From contig CM065397.1 in the NCBI GenBank assembly GCA_033060915.1, forward strand, positions 18,941,001 to 19,005,000: a stretch of 64,000 nucleotides of DNA, in the 5' to 3' direction. Positions 1 through 11,143 of this stretch are shown here, one piece after another; the stretch's first letter is position 1; every line of letters begins with the position of its first letter. This DNA is from Euryodendron excelsum. Lineage: Eukaryota > Streptophyta > Magnoliopsida > Ericales > Pentaphylacaceae. The notes under the pieces are model-generated. The model saw nothing but the letters and a program-made list of their open reading frames with translations. It searched no databases and was not told the origin of the DNA. The translations under genes and the position numbers were made by a program.

Positions 1-719
1 TCCTTTGCACTGTGGATAAGCCAGCGTTGAGTAATAATTCCTGATCCTAAGCCAATTATAGAATTCTCTGAACATGTTACTGTCGAATTGGGTGCCGTTA
101 TCTGAAACCAGTGCACGGGGTATGCCGAATATTGTAATAATGCTCCTCTATGCAAACCTCTTGGAGTCAACTTCTCTGATAGTAGATAGGGGTTCTGCTT
201 CCACCCACTTGGTAAAGTAGTCAGTTGCCACTATGAGGAATCTTTTGTTTCTTGGAGCTCGAGGTAGTGGGCCAACCATGTCAAACCCCCACTGTGCAAA
301 AGGCCATAGGCTAGTGATTGTAGTGAGGTCCTTAGCAGGCTAGTGAATGATCGACGAAAACTTCTGGCACTTTTCACACCTTAGCACATATTAGGCGACA
401 TCTTTCTGCATATAGGGCCACTTGTAACCATGGGAGATAGCTCGATGCGCTGGGGATCTTCCTCTGACATGACTTCTACAGATACCTTTGTGAATTTCAA
501 AGAGAATGCCCTACACTTTGCCGAGGTGGACACAATAAAGATAGGAGCCAGTGAATGATCTTCTGTAAAACTCATTGTTGGGCAATAGCCAGTATTTTAA
601 TGAATTGTTCCTAATTCTGCTGGCCTCATTCTTGTCTTTTGGCAGCTCGTCCTTGTCGAGGTAAAAGATGATTGGGTCCATTCAAGATAGCCTTAATTGC
701 TCGATAGCCAGGACTTGCA
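1..719 (-). pseudogene. Tat copy 1 integrase, truncated by window edge
   Basis: Translating the minus strand gives pieces of the zinc-binding region (C-X2-C near 370), then TDYFTKWVEAEPLS (about 235-190) and ALVSDNGTQFDSNMFREF (about 115-60), the DDE integrase core. The window ends before the catalytic glutamate. Internal stops are present. Confidence 0.85.
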
Positions 720-1234
720 CTTCTTCTTAGAATATGCTTGAGCTGGGCAACATTTCTATGTGAATTGTTCTTTGTGATCCCGACTTTAGGGTTGTTGTCA
801 GTGTTGCCAAGGCATTAGCATGAGCGTTATTATTGCGGCTAATTTCGTGGAGCTTGTATTTGCTGAATTTGCCAAGGAGCTCTTTTGCTTTAGCCAGGTA
901 CTGCGCCATCCTATTGCTTTTTGCTGCATACTCACCTATGATTTGGTTGACCACCAACTAAGAATCTGAATAAATAGCTATCTCGACGATCTTGGGCTTT
1001 GCAGCCCGGCAGAGTCCGGTGAGTAGAGCCTCATATTCTAACTTGTTGTTTGATGCAGTAAACTCCAATTTTATAGCCTGCTCCAATGCTATGTTGTATA
1101 GCATGATGAGGACTATGCCCGATCCTGCCCCTTGTCGTTGGATGCTCCGTCAACGAAGAGTTTCCAATGATCATTCATTTTCCACAGTTTTAAGGGGGGT
1201 CCGTCATTTGCTTGATCGGCACCAGGTCTCTGAT
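720..1234 (-). pseudogene. Tat copy 1 archaeal-type RNase H (second domain)
   Basis: The frame 957-727 encodes VVNQIIGEYAAKSNRMAQYL then FSKYKLHEISRNNNAHANAL, the second half of the extra RNase H of Tat elements. The first half, with the VDGAS-type active-site strand and NNEAEYEALL-like helix, lies between about 1235 and 960 in broken frames and is better preserved in copy 2 (52351-52539). Confidence 0.75.
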
Positions 1235-1764
1235 TAGGTTCCTAGGATAGTTTAATAAAAAATTCAACAATAAAATCTGCGAGTACCTGACCTTTTACTG
1301 CCGACTTGGATAGGAATCTGATATCAAACTCTCCCAGCTTCACCACCCATTTTGCTAGTCTTCCTGAGAAGTTGGCTTTTCTGAATAGTGGCTTCAACTG
1401 ATGGTTTGTCAGGACGTTAATGGTGTGGGCCCTGAAGTAGTGCACTAACTTTCGTGACGCTATCACCAACGCTAGGGCCAGCTTCTCTAGCGGAAGATAT
1501 TTGCTCTTTGCTTCTAGAAGAGTTTTGCTGACATAGTAGATTGGTTTTTGCAGCCTGTCTTGCTGTCGAAGTAGAATATCACTAACCGTATGGTCTGCTA
1601 CTACCAGGTAAAGATATAGCTCTTCATGTTTCAGCAACGTAGAAAGTAGAAGTGGCTGGGTCAAGTATTTCTTCAGGTTGGCAAGGGCTTGGTTATAGTC
1701 AAGAATTTAGTTGAACTGCTCACGCTTTCTCAAAATTTGAAAGAATGGCTGGCACTTATCTGAA
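1235..1764 (-). pseudogene. Tat copy 1 RNase H (first domain)
   Basis: The frame 1664-1242 encodes ELYLYLVVADHTVSDILLRQ and YYVSKTLLEAKSKYLPLEKL, the RNase H-like domain normally fused to Ty3 reverse transcriptase, ending with LGEFDIRFLSKSAVKGQVLA before the linker to the second RNase H. It is separated from the RT by in-frame stops. Confidence 0.85.
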
Positions 1765-2720
1765 GATCAGCTGATGAACCTACTAAGAGTCGCTACCATT
1801 CCAGTCAACTTCTGGACTTCCTTGATGTTCTTTAGGGCCTGGATGTTCTGGATTGCACTTATTTGATTTGGATCTGCTTCAATCCCTCGATATGTAACCA
1901 AAAATCTGAAAAACTTTCCCAAGCTTACCTCAAACACACATTTCAAGGCATTTAGCCTCATCTTGTAGCTTTTGAGAATGTCAAACACTTCCCTTACATC
2001 AGCTATATGATGTCTGCTGACCTTGCTTTTGACCCCCATGTCATCGATGTACACTTCAACAATGCTGCCGATATGTTGCTTGAACATTTTGGTGACTAAT
2101 CTCTGATAGGTGGCACCTACGTTCTTCAAACCAAATGGCATTACTGTGTAACAGAAGATGCCCCTTGGGGTGATGAAGGCAGTTTTTTCTTAACCTTCTT
2201 TATGAAGCAGGATCTGGTAGTACCCGCAGTAGGCATCTAGGAAACTCATCCTCTCAAATCCAACTGTTGCATGCACGAGCTGGTTAATCTTTGGAAGAGG
2301 GAAAAGGTCTTTGGGACAAGCCTTATTTAAGTCAGTGAAGTCTACACAAATCCTCCATTTGCTATTTTTTTTCTTCACCACCACTGTGTTTGAGAGTCAG
2401 TGCGGGTAGTAGACTTTCCGTATTGCCCCTGCTTTAAGGAGTCTGTCTACCTTTTCAATTACAACATCCATATATTGAGTAGCTGCCCTTCTCCCCTTCT
2501 GGACTATAAGTTGACACTGTAGGTCCACACTAAGTTTGTGGCAAGCTACTTGTGGATCAATTCCTAGCATGTTGTAGGGTGTCCAGGCGAATACTTCAAT
2601 ATACTTCGTCAGTAGATTGATCAGTGATTTCTCCTCAGATTTCAGATCCTCAATAGCCTTATTTTCTAGTAACAGCCCAACATCATTAATGGTGGGCATA
2701 TCTTCTTGAAGTTCCATCAT
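1765..2720 (-). pseudogene. Tat copy 1 reverse transcriptase
   Basis: Three minus-strand blocks carry the RT signatures in order: linker and fingers (2720-2397), WRICVDFTDLNKACPKD with SFLDAYCGYYQI (2384-2190), then MPFGLKNVGATYQRL and the catalytic VEVYIDDMGVKS (2141-1767). YIDD keeps both catalytic aspartates. Stop codons and a frameshift separate the blocks, so the enzyme is not translatable as one protein. Confidence 0.9.
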
Positions 2721-2724
2721 CTAG

Positions 2725-3345
2725 ACCTTACTCATTATTTCCTTTGTGGCGCATGCTGTTAGGAAGCACTGCTTAACCGCTACTTGGTCCCTTTTTATCT
2801 CTCCTACTCCTCCCGAAATCAGAAAACGGATCAGCTGATGATAGGATGGAGGTATGGCTTTCATGAGGTGCAACCATGTTCGACCCATGATTGCATTGTA
2901 GGGAGAAGGGACATTGACCACCAGGAACTCCATCTGAATTGTGATTCCTCATGTGGTAACTGGGATAATTACCTTTCCCAGCAGCCAGACCGGATCCGAG
3001 CTGAATCCGATCAGGGGGTTCAAGGATTGTTAGAGATCAGCGTCTTTCAGTCCTAGATTCTTGAAGAGGTCGTAGAACATGACTTCGGATGAGCTTCCTT
3101 GATCAATTAGCAGCCTTTTTACATCACAGTCCCCCAACCGTAAAGTTACAACCAGGACATCATTGTGTGGCAATTGCACCCTTGCCAAGTCATCATTAGT
3201 GAAGGTTATGGCCACAGCACTGCTGCTGACCTCTGCCTTTTTGTTCGGGGGTCCTAACTACACTACTTCCCTGAGGTGCACTGCTTTTTGGATCTCTGCT
3301 AAGTATCGGTTTGGGTTCATAGTTGTTGATCTTGCCGATCCATGA
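2725..3345 (-). pseudogene. Tat copy 1 aspartic protease region
   Basis: The minus-strand frame 3215-3030 encodes LLIDQGSSSEVMFYDLFKNL, the retropepsin active-site region of Tat elements, in which DQGSS stands for the usual D-S/T-G. Frame 2933-2721 continues with VVNVPSPYNAIMGRTWLH, the conserved protease C-terminal block. The two are in different frames. It would cut the Gag-Pol polyprotein in an intact element. Confidence 0.8.
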
Positions 3346-3349
3346 AGGA

Positions 3350-5010
3350 CATTGACTACTCAGACAGGTTCAGTTCTAATTTCCTTCTAGGGAGCGGCTT
3401 CCTGCTTTTTTTGCTCTGTCTCCCACTTTGTCTTCTCTCGGTCAATGTATTGGTCAAGGTGTCCCGTCTTTGCCAATTCTTCCAAGTGCCTCTTAAGATG
3501 TTTGTAGTTTTCCGTCTGATGCCCCTTTTCCTTGTGGTAAGAGCAAAACTTCCTCTAGTCTCGCGCGACAAGGTCTTTTCGTAACTTTGGGGGCCATTTA
3601 AAGAAGGGTTTGTCTTGTCTTTGGTTCAAAATCTTATAAATTGGGTCCTTGAAGACTGTGTTGACCCCTTCTATAGCTTTCTTGCCCCGACCATTGTTGT
3701 TCTCCTCATGTTTGGGCTTTTTGCTTTCAAGCCCATCTTTCCTCTCAACTTTCTCGCCGACCTTCTCTTGTATCGGCTGTGCTACATCTTCCTCTACCCG
3801 CGCATACTGTTCAATCCTTACTATCAGATCTTATATGCGAGTGACTGGTTTTTTTCATGAGGGATTGCCTCAAGTGGTTTTCTCTAGGAAGGCTGATATT
3901 GAACTGTGCAACAGCCAATTGCTCATTGTAGCCCTCTATCTCATTACAAGTCTCCCAATATCTCCTTGCATATGCGCGCAATGCCTCGTTATCTTTCTTA
4001 TGCAAGGTCAAAAAATAGTACATCTCCTTGGACTGTTTGCTGTTTGCTATGAAACGGTTTGTGAATAACTTGGCAAGTTGTCTCCAGCTTAACACTAATC
4101 TGGATTGCGGCTTGCTGAATCATCATAGAGTTACCTCTCCCAAGCTTAAAGAGAAAACTCAGCACATAAGTGAATCGTCATAGCTCCATAGTGTCATCAT
4201 CCACTTGTAATGCTAATCATGGGTAATGGGATCTAACTTCCCATCATAAGGCGTAAATTTCGGTGGGGTAAATTTCTTGGGAGGTCAGCAAATATCAATC
4301 TTTTCTGTGAAAGGGGTTAAAGTGATCTGGTCTAAGGCTCTCCTGGCTATATCTTGGGCTGTCTGCCCCTTTTGGTGTTTATCCCGATTGTCAAGCCAAT
4401 CTTTTAACCACTTGTCCCAATCCTGTTGCTCTCGGTCGACCCTTGCCAAGTTCCTTACTGGTGACCGATTCCTCCTAGGCTGCTGATCTTCCCGTCGTTC
4501 AATGCAGTGCACTGTACTGATTGTATGGTTCCCTGTTGCACGTGTGGCCGGGGGGCTCATATTTCTTGACCTCCTTCTATGCCGCCGGTCTGATGATCTC
4601 TCAGGTACTCGTCCATCTCGTCTGGTAATCGCCTCCCTCATCACTTCAATTGTCTCCCTGAGGTGGGCAATCTCTTCATCTTGCTACTGGATCTCCCGCT
4701 CAATTATTCGGAGTGACAAGTTACTGGGAACTCTGCCACTGGATGGTAATGGATTCAAGTTCCTTCGATAATTGCTTCAGCAATTTGGATTTTAGGCATG
4801 CTGTGGAGCCTGTGCTAGATTCTCCTGTCTTTTCGGCCGGTTGCCTTCAAGGAATCGTATCTCCAACCTGATGAAGTGTCATCCAGGGGTTCGTGGACGA
4901 TTATCATCATGCCAACTTGACTAGTGTGTTCCATCGTGACTATGGACATCATGGCTATCATCTGGTTCCCTACTGGTGGGATCAACTCCTCCTCTAAGAA
5001 AGTTGGTACT
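3350..5010 (-). pseudogene. Tat copy 1 gag, degenerate
   Basis: The clearest part (4095 down to 3811) encodes a retrotransposon gag domain with SWRQLAKLFTNRFIANSKQ followed by LRAYARRYWE, matching copy 2 at 44060-44250. An upstream part near 4644-4285 is rich in Arg and Asp with RDGRVPERSSDRRHRRRSRN, also present in copy 2. Downstream, near 3570-3400, comes the zinc-knuckle and linker region in shifted frames. Stops and frameshifts separate the parts, so no Gag protein is expected. Confidence 0.75.
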
Positions 5011-5028
5011 CATATTTGTGTAGACCTC

Positions 5029-5046
5029 CCCATAGACGACGCCAAT
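5029..5046 (-). other. Primer binding site of Tat copy 1
   Basis: Directly after the LTR the minus strand reads ATTGGCGTCGTCTATGGG. Plant Tat elements usually carry a TGGCGCCGT-type tRNA primer site here. The CpG-type change C to T suggests decay. The tRNA itself cannot be assigned from the sequence alone. Confidence 0.6.
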
Positions 5047-5545
5047 TATAGGTAGGATTTTTAGGAAGGCCCGGTTGAATTCTTGAAACCGAATTGATGA
5101 ACATAAACAATCTGTAAGAGAAGAAGATGATGAGAATGTCTCGACCCTCTTTGGGCTGAAGGCACTCTGATGATTAAGTTAGCAAGCTTAACCACAATGA
5201 ATCGAATAAAATATATGAGAGTTAAAACTTAAGTGAATGTACCTTACACTTTAATGGTATAGGATATTTATAGTGCTTGGAATGCCTTAGTCCCATAGAG
5301 AATTATATCTGTCTCCTCCTAGGAGTTAATCTCTTTTGGATAATCACTTAGTGTCCAAATCCTTTTAGGAATGGATTTGCAAATGTTTCACTGACTTGGT
5401 TTTTGACGAATCTGGATTGAATTTATCACAATTGGGGCCTTTGTCTAGGTACTGGTGAACTTGGGCCTTTCCTTAGCCCAAGTTGGCTATATGTGGCTAG
5501 AGGGGCCTAGTACAATAATTCTGGACTTCGTTATTTTGACCCACA
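5047..5545 (-). repeat. 5' LTR of Tat copy 1
   Basis: On the minus strand this segment begins TGTGGGTCAAAATAACGAAG and ends next to the primer binding site with ...CCTATA (CCTACA in copy 2). It matches the LTR at 41301-41794 along its whole length of about 495 bp. A TATA box (tataaata, minus strand) lies near 5265-5272, followed by the same short inverted repeat around ACCTTACAC seen in copy 2. Confidence 0.85.
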
Positions 5546-8500
5546 TTTTTTGCTTCCCCTTTCGCTCTATATTTTTTTATTGCGTTTTTCACTTCTGTTT
5601 CTCTTAACGTTTATCGTTTTGACTTTTCATTTTGATAACTATGATTGGTGCTGTAACTTGGTAGGTCTAACTGATTCTAGAGGAAAGCATATAGGAACAT
5701 AAATCTATAAATCTATAAATCAGTGGATTGCACTATGTTAGAAGGAACACACAATGCTAGACTAGTATTTATACCATTACCATATCTAGTCCTGTAGTAA
5801 GGTTGCTCCGTAGGCGATTAGTAAATTGTCCGATGTCCAATGATTCCAACCTTATTTCAAAAATCAGAAAACAAAAACAAATAAAACAAGGAAGAACTGA
5901 AAAGCATAATGTTTTGAGTTGTAGATTGGTTCAGGCTAGCTCAATGATTTTCCATGTAATGAGATTGAGCTCTTGTTAGTTGACAAGTTCACTGGAAGCT
6001 AGCTGGGCCTAATTCAACCTCTCCTTAAGCCCATCTAGGTTTTGTTCATGTTTGCATTACAATCATTGTTATGTTATCTCATTGTACCCGAATACCCTAA
6101 TAATATAGCGATTTATGATTTTGAAACGGCATTTCAAAACATAATAAACTTACATTTTAAAATCATAAATATAGCGATCCCATGCAATCCCAATATTTTT
6201 TCTTGTTTATTTCTTTAACGGTCATCTAATGAAGGGAAAAAAAATCATATATAATGAATGAAAATCTAGGAAGAACGAAGTTTTCGTTAGATAATATACA
6301 AAAATATTAGCCATAATAATCTGAAAAACTTGTTTCTAGTTGATTAATTTAAAAAAAAAACTATATTTTATTAAATGTCTAATTGTTTAAGAAAATTATC
6401 CTAAAAGTATCTTAAATTTTAATTGTTTAATTTATACATGTCTATCCTTGTTGTATCACATTTTAGAAGTTGTGGCGTAGCAAGTTTCTTGAACGATCTG
6501 TGTTTCAAGTAACATTGTATTATTCATAAAGTCAGAATTGCAAGGCGGGTCTTGGCACAGCATACAGTAGTAAGCTTACTCCATTACTACCTAGATGTAA
6601 TAGGTTCAAAATGCAGAACAGCCTCACCGTTGGATAAAATTGTGAATGCATGCTTGCACATGTCTATACGATTGAATGCATGTTTGTATACAAAGAAATT
6701 AAATATATTTTTTCTTTTTTCGATCATCAAGAGAATTAGTACATCTTCACAACATTATGTCTATGGACAAGCAGGTGAAGCCAGTGGTCATACCTGGTAG
6801 GAAATTGAATCCATCTCTGCTGCCCAGAAGGTAAAGTAAACAAACTTGCAAAGGAAAAGCTTTATTCTTTGCTTACTTCATTTTGATTGTCACTTATGTA
6901 ACCAAATTACCATCCGACATAGCAGTTTTCTTTTGAATTGAGTGCCATCGTAAACGATTTCCTGTATTTCTTTACCCATTTGTTTATGGGACAGATTGAA
7001 TTTGCTATAGATGATGCACTTCTTGCTTGTGTTATTATATTTTGAAACATACTACAGTTACCAATTTTGTTTATCGGATTGTCATCATGAACATACACAA
7101 AGTGAGTAAATTCCACATGTATTAGATAATGTAAACTCTATTATATTGTGTCTATCAATGAAAATAATAGAGTGAAAAAAAAAAAAACCTGTGACTCTAA
7201 CATTACTATACAAACGGTCTAATTCATGCACTCCACCTTTACCAAGAAAATCTCAAAAAAATCTGGGGAGAATAGTTTTATGGCTGAATGCAAACTTCTT
7301 TATCCCCATATATACAACTTTTTATTCTCTTCTTCAGTGTCAATTTCCTTTCCCAGTAAGATTATCTATGAACCCAACTTTTACCAAAAGTCTTGGGGAG
7401 AACATGTCCAAGGCTGAGTACCCCATGTGTTTTGGGACTTAAAAGATTATGCTTGTAGGATTCGTAGAAGGCAGGGGACCTATTGGTTAGTTGGAGAAAC
7501 TAGACCTATGATTGTCAACCCAAACTGATTATTCTCATCAAGTTCCCACAAATACTCTTCTTTCAGGCTCCTAAACTAACCACCCTTTTAAGCTTTGTCG
7601 CATTATCTTGGTTTAGGTAGGTAAGATAGTCACAGTTCTATAGTGCTGGTTAATTTGGAGTCTATATATATATATATATATGTATAATATTTAGATGAGG
7701 ACAACTCAAATACAAGACAAATAATAGGGCACTTACATAATACTTCAATATGTCAGGGCTCGGCCAGGCTTGGATGAATGCCAACCTTAAAAAAATCATT
7801 CAATAAGAAGAGATTAAGGAAAATGTGCTCTGATAGAGACTGACTTAGTATCACATTAGATTTGAATGCTCCAAACCAAATCTTCCTAGATTTAGTGATC
7901 GCGTAATTAATTAGGCGCCGTACACTAACGCCGAAAGACGACAAACACATCCTCCATTAGATAATCAAAGAATTACAGAATATTGCTCATTAAAAATTGC
8001 GCCCGAAGACGAAGTAACAGTCTTGTTTTTCTATTATTAAGTGGTATTTGAAAGTGCAACCCAACTCATTATTTGGCTTTCATATAATGTTTGTAGTTGA
8101 CAGGTTCTCATTTTCCATGTAATCTCATGGTTGATGGTGCTTTTAGTACAAGGTAGTGACCGACAGATTCCTGAGATTAATTTGAGGTGTCCTGTAGACT
8201 TATTATGCTTTAATTCCAAGATCTTGTTACGATAGATGTGGATTATTTGATCCAAGATCTCCCAGATGTTTTTTCTTCTTTTTTTGTCAATTAAGATGAC
8301 ATGTAGGAGGATCTGTAAATCCATTTCAATGCATCCATCTTTTGAATCCTCAACCTGAAGGTATTGGAGGGTCAACCCAATGCCACGTTATCAATTATTA
8401 GTAGATTTCCTTAAACTCAATTCACATGATAAGCCAGGATAAGAAATCCCTAGATTACTAGTCTGGATGGGGTAATTTTGTAATTTGACTCCAATGGATG

Positions 8501-9198
8501 ATCTTTGAATATGTAACCCTGGAATCAATTGCTTATTCCAACTCCTCTTTTGCGCAACGATAGGAGGGACTGAAAGCAAGCTGGTGGGTCCCAACCCTCT
8601 TATCCGGTGAACAAATGCAGCCTTGAAGTATTAGTACTCTTTGTTGGTTGTTTAGTTTGTTAAGATGGATTTGAAAATTTGAATCTGGCTGGAAGTATGA
8701 AAAGTCCACAAACAGTTTCACCAATTGAGCTGGTGATAATGATTGAGAAAGAAGTAAGAATTCATCTTTAGTTATTGGGTCAGAAAACTTGAGAGAGAGA
8801 GAGAGAGAGAGAACATTTGCAAAGTTTGCAGCTTCTAGGAGGTGTCAATCCTAGTCCCTACAATGTTTTCGACTCCACAGCCTTTAGATCTAGATAGAGA
8901 AAGTACATCTACCATGCACATTTAGTTCCCCCTTCTCGACATCTAGAAGGAGAGAGATTGATCCATCTGAAACCAACAACTAATATAAGTTCAAAATAAT
9001 TGAGTACAAAAAAATTGAACATCATACAGGTATGAGCTCAACTGTTTCAAGTCAAGAAATTCTGACTTCTCTGTGATCAAATATACAGAAATATTACTCT
9101 CATAAGGACTATCATCAATTCTCAAACAGAGGAAGAAGGAAGATGAAAGATATAAATTGAGATTTTTAAAACAAAAAAGAAATGAAAAAAAATGGTAC
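5546..9198. other. Intergenic AT-rich region, no gene recognised
   Basis: Only short unrelated ORFs occur (up to 112 codons, 8375-8037 minus), with no recognisable domain or splice-consistent exon chain. It contains a TA dinucleotide run near 7663-7681, a GA run near 8793-8812 and poly-A tracts. The last 200 bp is the probable 3' flank of the zinc-finger gene. Confidence 0.6.
7663..7681. repeat. (TA)n microsatellite
   Basis: An uninterrupted TA dinucleotide run of about nine units. Similar runs occur near 19794-19815, 23201-23220 and 27044-27066. Confidence 0.9.
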
Positions 9199-10011
9199 TC
9201 AGAGCTTGAGGGACAAGTCAAGCTTCTGCATCTCATCCTGATTGGTCTTCAACCGGCCATCGCCTGACCGCCAATAACCCCCGATAACCTCATCGGTCGG
9301 AGAACCGGTCATCCTCCTCACCGTGTCGAATCTGCCAACCCCGCTTCGAGACGACAGTCCTGTCGATGCATTGGCATGGTAATTCTCTGTTGCTAGCTTC
9401 CCAATAGCTGGTTGTTGATCCATAGGAAGCCTTGACCATCCACTTTGTCCATATAAACTCCTAAACCCAGAAGAACTAGGCATGTAAGAGGGCTTATGGA
9501 TCATTGAATGAGCCTGTATTCCAAGAGGCCTATCATTATAACCACCATGAAGGGGAAGAGAAGCCATGCTATAGTAATGTTGATGATGTTGCAAGTAGGA
9601 ATGCCCAAGAGTTGACCCTATTCTAAGCCCTCTTTTTGCTAGAGTCCTCTCTCTCTTGTGGGCATTCTGGTGTCCTCCAAGTGCTTGAGAACTATAGAAT
9701 TTTCTTTGGCAATAGTTGCATGAGAAAACCCGTGGCTCGGCATCGGTTGCTTGGGGAGTTTCTGATGAAGTGTGATCAGCCGAGTCCATGCTCAAGCAAT
9801 CAATAAGATTGAGTTCTCGATTGAACATATCAATGGAGTCCTTAGAAGAGAACTGGAGATCAATGTTTAGATCAGTTGTCCTCTCTAGTTCTTGATCTTC
9901 TTCTTCTCTTTCTTCTTGCGCTTCCTCTTTTGGGTCCTCCATTGAAGCCTCTGGTGTAGAGATGATGCTTGAAGTCTCAGAAGGACGTGGTTTCTTTCTT
10001 AGTGGTTCCAT
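9199..10011 (-). CDS. Single C2H2 zinc-finger protein with EAR motif (ZFP1/ZFP4-like)
   Basis: An intronless 270-residue protein, probably a nuclear transcriptional repressor. One plant-type C2H2 finger spans residues 96-118 (C98, C101, H114, H118; C-X2-C-X12-H-X3-H) with the plant-specific QALGGH helix at 109-114. The N-terminal 24-44 is strongly acidic. A DLNIDL stretch (47-52) and the C-terminal LDLSLKL (264-270) match EAR repression motifs, which recruit TOPLESS-type corepressors in this family. Basic residues follow the finger (KRERTLAKRGLR, 119-130). The length fits Arabidopsis ZFP1/ZFP4-type proteins. The start is the first ATG of the frame and the family-like N-terminus supports it. 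A complete copia element sits about 310 bp upstream in the promoter. The exact orthologue is not certain, so no symbol is given. Confidence 0.93.
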   Translation of the reverse strand: MEPLRKKPRPSETSSIISTPEASMEDPKEEAQEEREEEDQELERTTDLNIDLQFSSKDSIDMFNRELNLIDCLSMDSADHTSSETPQATDAEPRVFSCNYCQRKFYSSQALGGHQNAHKRERTLAKRGLRIGSTLGHSYLQHHQHYYSMASLPLHGGYNDRPLGIQAHSMIHKPSYMPSSSGFRSLYGQSGWSRLPMDQQPAIGKLATENYHANASTGLSSRSGVGRFDTVRRMTGSPTDEVIGGYWRSGDGRLKTNQDEMQKLDLSLKL

Positions 10012-10112
10012 TGGAAAATATTTTGTGAACCTCCTGTTTTAGATGGGTATAGGAAATTTCTGATGATGGCAAAACTGGATAGAATTTGTGATGGGAAGTA
10101 AATGTTTTATGC

Positions 10113-10118
10113 TATATA
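10113..10118 (-). promoter_or_regulatory. Candidate TATA box of the zinc-finger gene
   Basis: The minus strand reads CCATATATAGCAT about 100 bp upstream of the start codon, a plausible core promoter. Alternative TATA-like sites lie near 10232 and 10284. The transcription start is not shown by the sequence. Confidence 0.45.
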
Positions 10119-10154
10119 TGGAAGGATACTATTTTACTAAATTCTACACATTCC

Positions 10155-10157
<3 letters not shown>

Positions 10158-10198
<41 letters not shown>
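10158..10198. repeat. (AG)n microsatellite in the zinc-finger promoter
   Basis: About twenty AG repeats (CT on the gene's strand) lie about 150-190 bp upstream of the start codon. GAGA/CT tracts are frequent in plant core promoters and can bind BBR/BPC factors; that role here is inference. Confidence 0.85.
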
Positions 10199-10201
<3 letters not shown>

Positions 10202-10324
10202 GATGGCATGTATACAATTGATTGTAACTCCACTATATAACCTTATCCAATCTACTAGTCATGGGTCTTAAGAGCTCATGGTGCACTATATAAAAATAAT
10301 ACATATAGTGCTAAATTGGCCAAG

Positions 10325-10674
10325 TGTGACGTATGGGATGACGGCGGCTATAAGCCGCCATCCCTTCCGCAGCCCCCTCCCCCCTTATTCTCTCTCTTCT
10401 TCTTGTATCTATAAATAGAGAGGCTTAGAGAGCCTCTCAGCAGAGAGAAAAAAGAGAGGAGAAATAGAAGAGAGGAAGGAGAAGAAATAGCTGTCTAGGT
10501 GAGTTGTAAATTCTGTTGTATTATTATTGGCAATAATATTTTGGGTGGTCCAGAAGATCAACCCTAAATATTCCTGAAGAATAACTATGATAAATATTTG
10601 ATAGTTCCTGAAGAACTATTCACGATACATATTTTGTGTTTATTTATTTTTCTGTCTTATTTACTTATATAATA
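10325..10674 (+). repeat. 5' LTR of the copia element
   Basis: Starts TGTGACGTATGGGATG and ends ...ACTTATATAATA. It has a TATA box (TATAAATA, 10410-10417) and a near-palindromic hairpin at 10335-10364. A GA-rich transcribed leader follows. The end is fixed by comparison with the 3' LTR and the target duplication; the terminal TA, rather than CA, is unusual. Confidence 0.95.
10410..10417 (+). promoter_or_regulatory. LTR TATA box
   Basis: TATAAATA about 85 bp into the LTR, followed by GA-rich sequence. This is the likely start point of genomic transcripts of the element. The same box is at 16081-16088 in the 3' LTR, where it would read outward into 16.4 kb. Confidence 0.8.
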
Positions 10675-10675
10675 C

Positions 10676-10693
10676 GTTATCAGCACGATACTC
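10676..10693 (+). other. Copia primer binding site
   Basis: GTTATCAGCACGATACTC lies one base after the 5' LTR. A TATCAGCACGA-type site at this place is typical of several plant copia groups. The tRNA is not assigned here. Confidence 0.65.
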
Positions 10694-11143
10694 TAACTAC
10701 TTTATGGTTTTCTTTACATCATGATACTACTTTTTCTGTGTAATTTATCTTCATTTTGAATTCTTTCCTGTGCACTCAATTCGCGTGAATAGTATGAACA
10801 GTAATTCACTATTGTAATGAATAGTATTTCTTTTAAAACTTTGTTGCTTTATTTCTCTCATATCTTGCATTATTTGCCTATGATAGTTAGAGATCTGGAA
10901 TCCATATTTCGATACCTTTCCATAGACATGTGACTTGACTATTTTTTGATGTATGGATTGAAAGTTAGAATAAAGACAAAAATAATAAAATAATATATAT
11001 ATATCGATGCATGTTACTATTCATGAATAGTGATGAATAGTAATGCAATGAATAGTGCATTGATTTTCGTTTAATTATTTATACATCATATTGTCACTAT
11101 ACCTGATTTACGCTTATTGTTTTGTATGGTCTAGCATTGTAAA

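Larger units (their letters stand above)
1..5545 (-). mobile_element. Ty3/gypsy retrotransposon, Tat lineage, decayed copy 1 (5' part)
   Basis: Read on the minus strand the order is 5' LTR, primer binding site, gag, aspartic protease, reverse transcriptase, RNase H, a second archaeal-type RNase H, then integrase, which is cut off by the window start. The extra RNase H between the normal RNase H and integrase is the hallmark of the Tat lineage of plant Ty3 elements. The frames are broken by many stops and shifts, so this is a dead copy. The same family occurs on the plus strand from 41301, which allows domain-by-domain comparison. The 3' LTR and target duplication lie outside the window. Confidence 0.9.

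Noticed and set aside
7191..7442. Two overlapping ORFs with imperfect internal repeats
   Set aside because: Frames overlap and have no recognised homology; a direct repeat of TTTACCAA...GGGGAGAA words explains the resemblance.
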